The translations under genes and the position numbers were made by a program. From Panopea generosa (lineage: Eukaryota > Mollusca > Bivalvia > Adapedonta > Hiatellidae): DNA of 64,000 bases. Shown here piece after piece: positions 58,501-64,000 of this stretch (its first letter is position 1; each line of letters starts with the position of its first letter). Below the pieces are notes generated by a model. That model saw only the letters and a list, made by a program, of their open reading frames with translations, was not told the origin of the DNA and made no database searches. The DNA lies in NCBI GenBank assembly GCA_029582155.1, contig CM055901.1, positions 57,981,471-58,045,470 on the forward strand, written 5' to 3'.

Positions 58501-61023
58501 CCATACAATACATCACGATACATCACAATAACAAATATTATACGCATAATACACATCATAACAAAACATTATCATACAATACATCACAATAACAAAGATT
58601 ATACTCATAATATAACATCATAACATTACATTTATATACGATACACCACAATACATCACAATAACATATAGTATACGTATGATACAACCTCAACACAATA
58701 CATTAACGTACAATACATCACAATAACAATTTTTATACTCATAATACAACATCATAACATTACATTAACATACAATACATCACAATTACAAATATTATAC
58801 GCATGATACAACATCAAGCCATTTCATGAACATACAATACATCACAATAACAAATATTATACGCATGATGCAACATCATAATATTACATTAACATATTAT
58901 ACATCACAATACATCACAATTACAAATATCATACGCATGATGCAACATCATAACATTACATTAGCATACTATACATCACAATACATCACAATTACAAATA
59001 TTATACGCATGATGCAACATCATTACATAACATTATCATACTATACATCACAATACATCACAATAACACATATTATACGCATGATACAACATCATAACAT
59101 TACATTCACATACAATACATCACGATACATGACAATAACAAATATTATACGCATAATACACATCATAACAATACATTACCATACAATACATCACAATAAC
59201 AAATATTATACTCATAATACAACATCATAACAATACATTAACATACAATACATCACAATAACAAATATTATACGCATGATACAACATCATAACAATACAT
59301 TACCGTACAATACATCACGATACATCACAATAACAAATATTATACGCAGAATACACATCATAACAATACATTATCATACAATACATCACAATAACACATA
59401 CTATACGCATGATACAACATCATAACAATACATTAACATACAATACATCACGATACATCACAATAACAAATATTATACGCATAATACACATCATAACAAT
59501 ACATTACCATACAATACATCACAATAACAAATATTATACTCATAATACAACATCATAACAATACATTAACATACAATACATCAAAATAACAAATATTATA
59601 CTCAAATACACATCATAACATTACATTAATATACAATACATCACATTAACAAATACTATATTCATAATACACATCATAACAATACATTATCATACAATAC
59701 ATCACAATAACAAATATTATACGCATGATACAACATCATAACAATACATTACCATACAATACATCAAAATAACAAATATTATACTCAAATACACATCATA
59801 ACATTACATTAATATACAATACCTCACATTAACAAATACTATATTCATAATACACATCATAACAATACATTATCATACAATACATCACAATAACAAATAT
59901 TATACGCATGATACAACATCATAACAATACATTACCATACAATACATCACAATAACAAATACTATACTCATAATACAACATCATATCAATACATTAACAT
60001 ACAATACATCAAAATAACAAATATTATACTCCAATACACATCATAACATTACATTAATATACAATACATCACATTAACAAATACTATATTCATAATACAC
60101 ATCATAACAATACATGATCATAAAATACATCACAATAACAAATATTATACGCATGATACAACATCATAACAATACATTACCATACAATACATCACAATAA
60201 CAAATATTATACTCATAATACAACATCATAACAATACATTAACATAAAATACATCAAAATAACAAATATTATACTCAAATACACATCATAACATTACATT
60301 AATATACAATACATCACATTAACAAATACTATATTCATAATACACATCATAACAATACATTATCATACAATACATCACAATAACAAATATTATACGCATG
60401 ATACAACATCATAACAATACATTACCATACAATACATCACAATAACAAATATTATACTCATAATACAACATCATAACAATACATTAACATACAATACATC
60501 AAAATAACAAATATTATACTCAAATACACATCATAACATTACATTAATATACAATACATCACATTAACAAATACTATATTCATAATACACATCATAACAA
60601 TACATGATCAAACAATACATCACAATAACAAATATTATACGCATGATACAACATCATAACAATACATTACCATACAATACATCACAATAACAAATATTAT
60701 ACTCATAATACAACATCATAACAATACATTAACATACAATACATCAAAATAACAAATATTATACTCAAATACACATCATAACATTACATTAATATACAAT
60801 ACATCACATTAACAAATACTATATTCATAATACACATCATAACATTACATTATCATACAATACATCACAATAACAAATATTATACGCGTGATACAACATC
60901 ATAACAATACATTATCATACAATACATCACAATACATCACAATAACAAATATTATACTCATAATACAACATCATGACATTACATTAACATACAATACATC
61001 ACAATAACAAATATTATACTCAA
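55574..61023. repeat. About 61-62-bp satellite array, nearly G-free on the + strand
   Basis: About 88 copies of CATACAATACATCACAATAA, CAAATATTATACTCATAATA and CAACATCATAACAATACATT plus two or so bases. The consensus has no G on the + strand; G appears only in variants such as ACGCATGATAC and CATGAC. 56900-57205 is 306 consecutive bases without G. Subtypes alternate: from 59762 a 245-bp four-monomer block repeats at 60007, 60252, 60497 and 60742. A 668-bp duplication links about 58013-58440 with 58681-59110. Open frames of 93 and 134 codons inside are by-products. Confidence 0.97.
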
Positions 61024-61171
61024 AACAGGTAAAACAATTTCGTTCCAGCATATTTGAGTGACAACAAGAGTTGAAATGGTCAATGACATAACCGCTTCAT
61101 CGGAATTATCAACGGATTTACGAGTACAGCTGTCTCGAACATCACTTTTCTCCGGGTTGTCACGAATTGTT
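61024..61171 (-). CDS. Weak candidate exon, unassigned
   Basis: Beside the G-poor array, a more balanced stretch reads on the minus strand as ETIRDNPEKSDVRDSCTRKS followed by VDNSDEAVMSLTISTLVVTQ and ICWNEIVLP. It is preceded by an acceptor-like TTGTATATAG. The frame then runs into the array and a possible GTATAA donor lies near the boundary. I recognise no family. It could be an exon whose intron carries the array, or chance. Confidence 0.2.
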
Positions 61172-63583
61172 TCTATATACAATTTTCACGTATTTTAAGG
61201 CAAAAAGACATTCCAAAGAAAACTGAGATAAGTCTGAAAATGAATTTTGTGTCTATTATGGATATTTAATATGTTTTGTGCCATCATCCAGCTCCCAGCT
61301 TCAATAACAAGACAATGTAATGACACTCTCAATCTTGTAAACCACGACATGTTCGTGCATTTATTTAGATTGTGTTTAAAATAGATAAGTTATACATTCT
61401 ATGGTTTAACATGACTCAATTGTCTACATGGAATACCTAATTCGCATAAGTCAATCTTATTTCCAACATATGTAGAACATTTGATAATCCCCTTCACATT
61501 GAAGAAGCCAAACTTCTATAATTCATTTATTCGGTTGTGGGCTTCCAAAGCACCAACAACATTGCTAAATTTAATAAAGTCATGAAATCAATTGACTTTC
61601 TTGTTTCACAAACATTAAATTTTTGCAAATATAGTATGCACTTGTTTATGAATAACCTAATAATCCTTCAGTACAATTGGGCATTCACCTTATCAATAAA
61701 ACCTACTGTTTTACTAACAAATACACTGTACGTATAGTCCTTGAGCTGTAAATAAGACGAAAGTATTTAAACGTATTGGAAGTGGCTCTAAAAGACTCAT
61801 ATGATGTAAAAACAACACATCAGTATGCAAGATTACCAACAGCTACGAAGTTTTCTTATTTATGCTTATACGTACTTTATTCAAAATACCTCACCTTACC
61901 ATCTAAAACCCATAACCTTTGTATTTTTAATATTTAGTGTTGTATTTCATCTATAACAACATCCTTCCAGCTTTTGAGCACTCTCTTGCCGTCTTTGTTC
62001 TGTCTCAGATAAAGTTATCATCTACAGAGATTATTAAACTATCGTAGTATATAAATAATGCAGTTAAACAGTTCATCAACAGCAAATGGCTCATGTATTT
62101 AGTTAATTTCATTATATCTATGGGTAAAATGAATGCAAAATGGGTATTTGCGAATATCGCATCTTTACCATACAACTTATTTTCTCTGTCGAGTATGCGT
62201 TTGTACTTAACCTAAAGTTCGTAGCTAATAGCTAGAACATTTCCTTCTTTTTATATATATATATATATCAGTTCATAGCACACTATAATTAGCCACTGCC
62301 GTGCCTGCTTTCTGTTGGTTTTACAAGATGACGACCACACATAATTTACCTTAAAATTTCTTATATAGTTCATTTAATAACACGTTATTCCTAATGATAT
62401 CACATATAGAATATGCATCACCTTTATTCATATAACTCTGTAAACAATCTTCAACATTCAGAACATTACCATATTCTATGTACCACGCATGCGTAGTTTC
62501 GTCGTTTTCAAAATAAATGTACATGATCATTTTCTGTTTATGTTGATACTATAATATTGCAATTGAGTGGTCAGGTATTGCAACAAAAGTGATATTATAA
62601 GTTGTTAATTCAGACATTCTGCCTTTAAAAACATTATATATCTTCATAGCAAATTTATTTAATATCAAACAATGTTCATTCAATTTTTGTTACTGACTAC
62701 GCGTGTCCATAACAAGTACGTTTCGCATTACTCGAATCATCGTTTTCATAAAATATACTGCGAGTGATATTCATTTTGTTTAATCCCAATTGTATTTTTG
62801 TTTGCTATTATTGCTATATATGTATCATCTGAAATTTTCATTATTTATTTACAAAAACGCTTTCTTGAAGTCATTAAAGATATTTTGAGTTGCTATGTAC
62901 GCCACTTTCTTTTCACATTATTCAACAAAAAGACGTGTAACGTGTATAGTGCTAAGGTACAACATACATGAACAACGGAGCTTTATTTTATGTCAGGTAT
63001 TACACATATGTGTGTACTCGCTTTACACATAAGTTCGGTTCATTTAAATAATTATCTTTAAAGTAAAGCTGATTTAACTGGTCATCCCCGATATTGCGTT
63101 ATAGGTATTGAGAGTGCTAACACTTTTTTACTTTAATATATCAGTTATCGCATCCGAAATTAACTATTCATCCTCTTACGTATTTGACTCTGTTGCAAAA
63201 GTTATGGTAGGGATTGATGCACTTTACACTTTCTTTGCAAAAACTAGAGCTTTACACGACCACTTGATAGCAGCGAGATTTCATCTCTTTACAGAGGCAG
63301 TGTTTGTTTTTGTTTCGTGAATTTTCATAAAACATTCATAAAAGTATCTACAAAGAAAGTGTAACCGGAGGCGTGCAATGTTTCTCCGATGTTTCAACAC
63401 CTATTCATACCATTATGTTAAGTGGGTTCACCACCGTGATTTTATGATACCTCGATACATTATACTTATATCGCGCTCACCAGTTCAATAAATACACTCG
63501 GATTGCTTCTTGCAATTATAGTTTCTTTACCATTTATAGTATACTGTATGATTCAGGCTGAGATCGAGCCCAAAAGCAACTCT
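61172..63583. other. Non-coding sequence with a (TA)n run
   Basis: AT-rich DNA with a TA run at about 62253-62269. Frames of 66-70 codons (61537-61737, 63108-63320) are unassigned, and no SINE or LINE was recognised. Confidence 0.45.
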
Positions 63584-64000
63584 AGCACATGCCAGTGGAC
63601 ACTCTTCCGCCCAAATACACCCACGTGTGTCACATGCCTGGTGGACTCACTTCCGTCCCCATACATCCACGAGTGTCACATGCATGGTGGACGCATTTCC
63701 GTCCTCATACACACACATGTGTCACATGCATGGTGGACTCACTGCCGTCCCCATACACCTACTTGTGTCACATGCCTGGTGGACGCACTTCCGTCCCAAT
63801 ACACCCACTTGTGTCACATGCCTGGTGGACGCACTTCCGTCCCAATACACCCACGTGTGTCACATGCCAGCGGATGCTCTTCCGCCCCAATACACCCACG
63901 TGTGTCACATGCCTAGTGGACGCACTGCAGTCCCCATACACCCACGTGTGTCACATGCCTGGTAGACGCTCTTCCGCCCCATACACCCACGTGTGTCACA
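63584..64000. repeat. 46-bp minisatellite array, truncated by the window end
   Basis: About nine copies of GGTGGACGCACTTCCGTCCC plus AATACACCCACGTGTGTCAC and ATGCCT. It is more GC-rich than the other arrays. It has no stop in two overlapping forward frames (63503-63916 and 63627-63965), which explains the apparent His/Cys/Pro-rich proteins. The right edge is not seen. Confidence 0.95.

Noticed and set aside
61537-61737. A 66-codon frame and others at 63108-63320 and 54903-55106
   Set aside because: Composition is typical of AT-rich chance frames; no motif, splice signal or neighbour supports them.

Overview
This is animal genomic DNA: AT-rich, intron-bearing and dominated by repeats. It carries decayed non-LTR retrotransposons and tRNA-derived SINEs, and two C-terminal exons of a fatty-acid elongase read clearly as metazoan. 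The element types and the abundance of minisatellites suggest a bivalve mollusc; this is inference from style, not a species identification. There are no bacterial operons, no CRISPR array and no convincing complete gene.

Layout. Bases 1-6007 hold the 3' part of an ELOVL-type elongase gene on the + strand: an exon at 4174-4301, an intron, and the last exon at 5831-6007. Intronic minisatellites (66-bp and 60-bp units) flank these exons. 6008-20800 is mostly non-coding, with SINEs, a decayed LINE (about 11990-15290) split by a nested insertion, a second LINE fragment (zinc-finger and endonuclease parts, 20015-20446) and a small inverted-repeat element. 20946-32862 is largely minisatellites (50, 50, 35, 53 and 52-bp units), with one plausible internal exon (25128-25259) between two arrays. 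33960-38100 has a GC-richer open patch, a 49-bp array, a candidate signal-peptide exon and SINEs. 39124-41269 is a 61-bp array whose monomer looks like the tRNA head of a SINE; it runs into a 500-N assembly gap. 43000-45230 holds a SINE, a minus-strand L1/Tx1-like LINE end and a foldback repeat. 45463-48478 is a 35-bp array. 50000-55000 has SINEs of three types and 33-bp and 39-bp arrays. 55574-61023 is a 5.4-kb array of about 61-62-bp units almost devoid of G on the + strand. The window ends inside a 46-bp array.

Tandem arrays add up to about 22.5 kb, roughly 35% of the window. Most long open frames here are by-products of arrays whose unit lacks stop codons, not genes. The only gene supported with confidence is the elongase; the other candidate exons are isolated and unassigned. 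The most unusual signals are the tRNA/SINE-head satellite with repeated Pol III-like boxes, the G-depleted array with a 245-bp higher-order repeat, and two 60-bp inverted-repeat modules near 20.6 kb.
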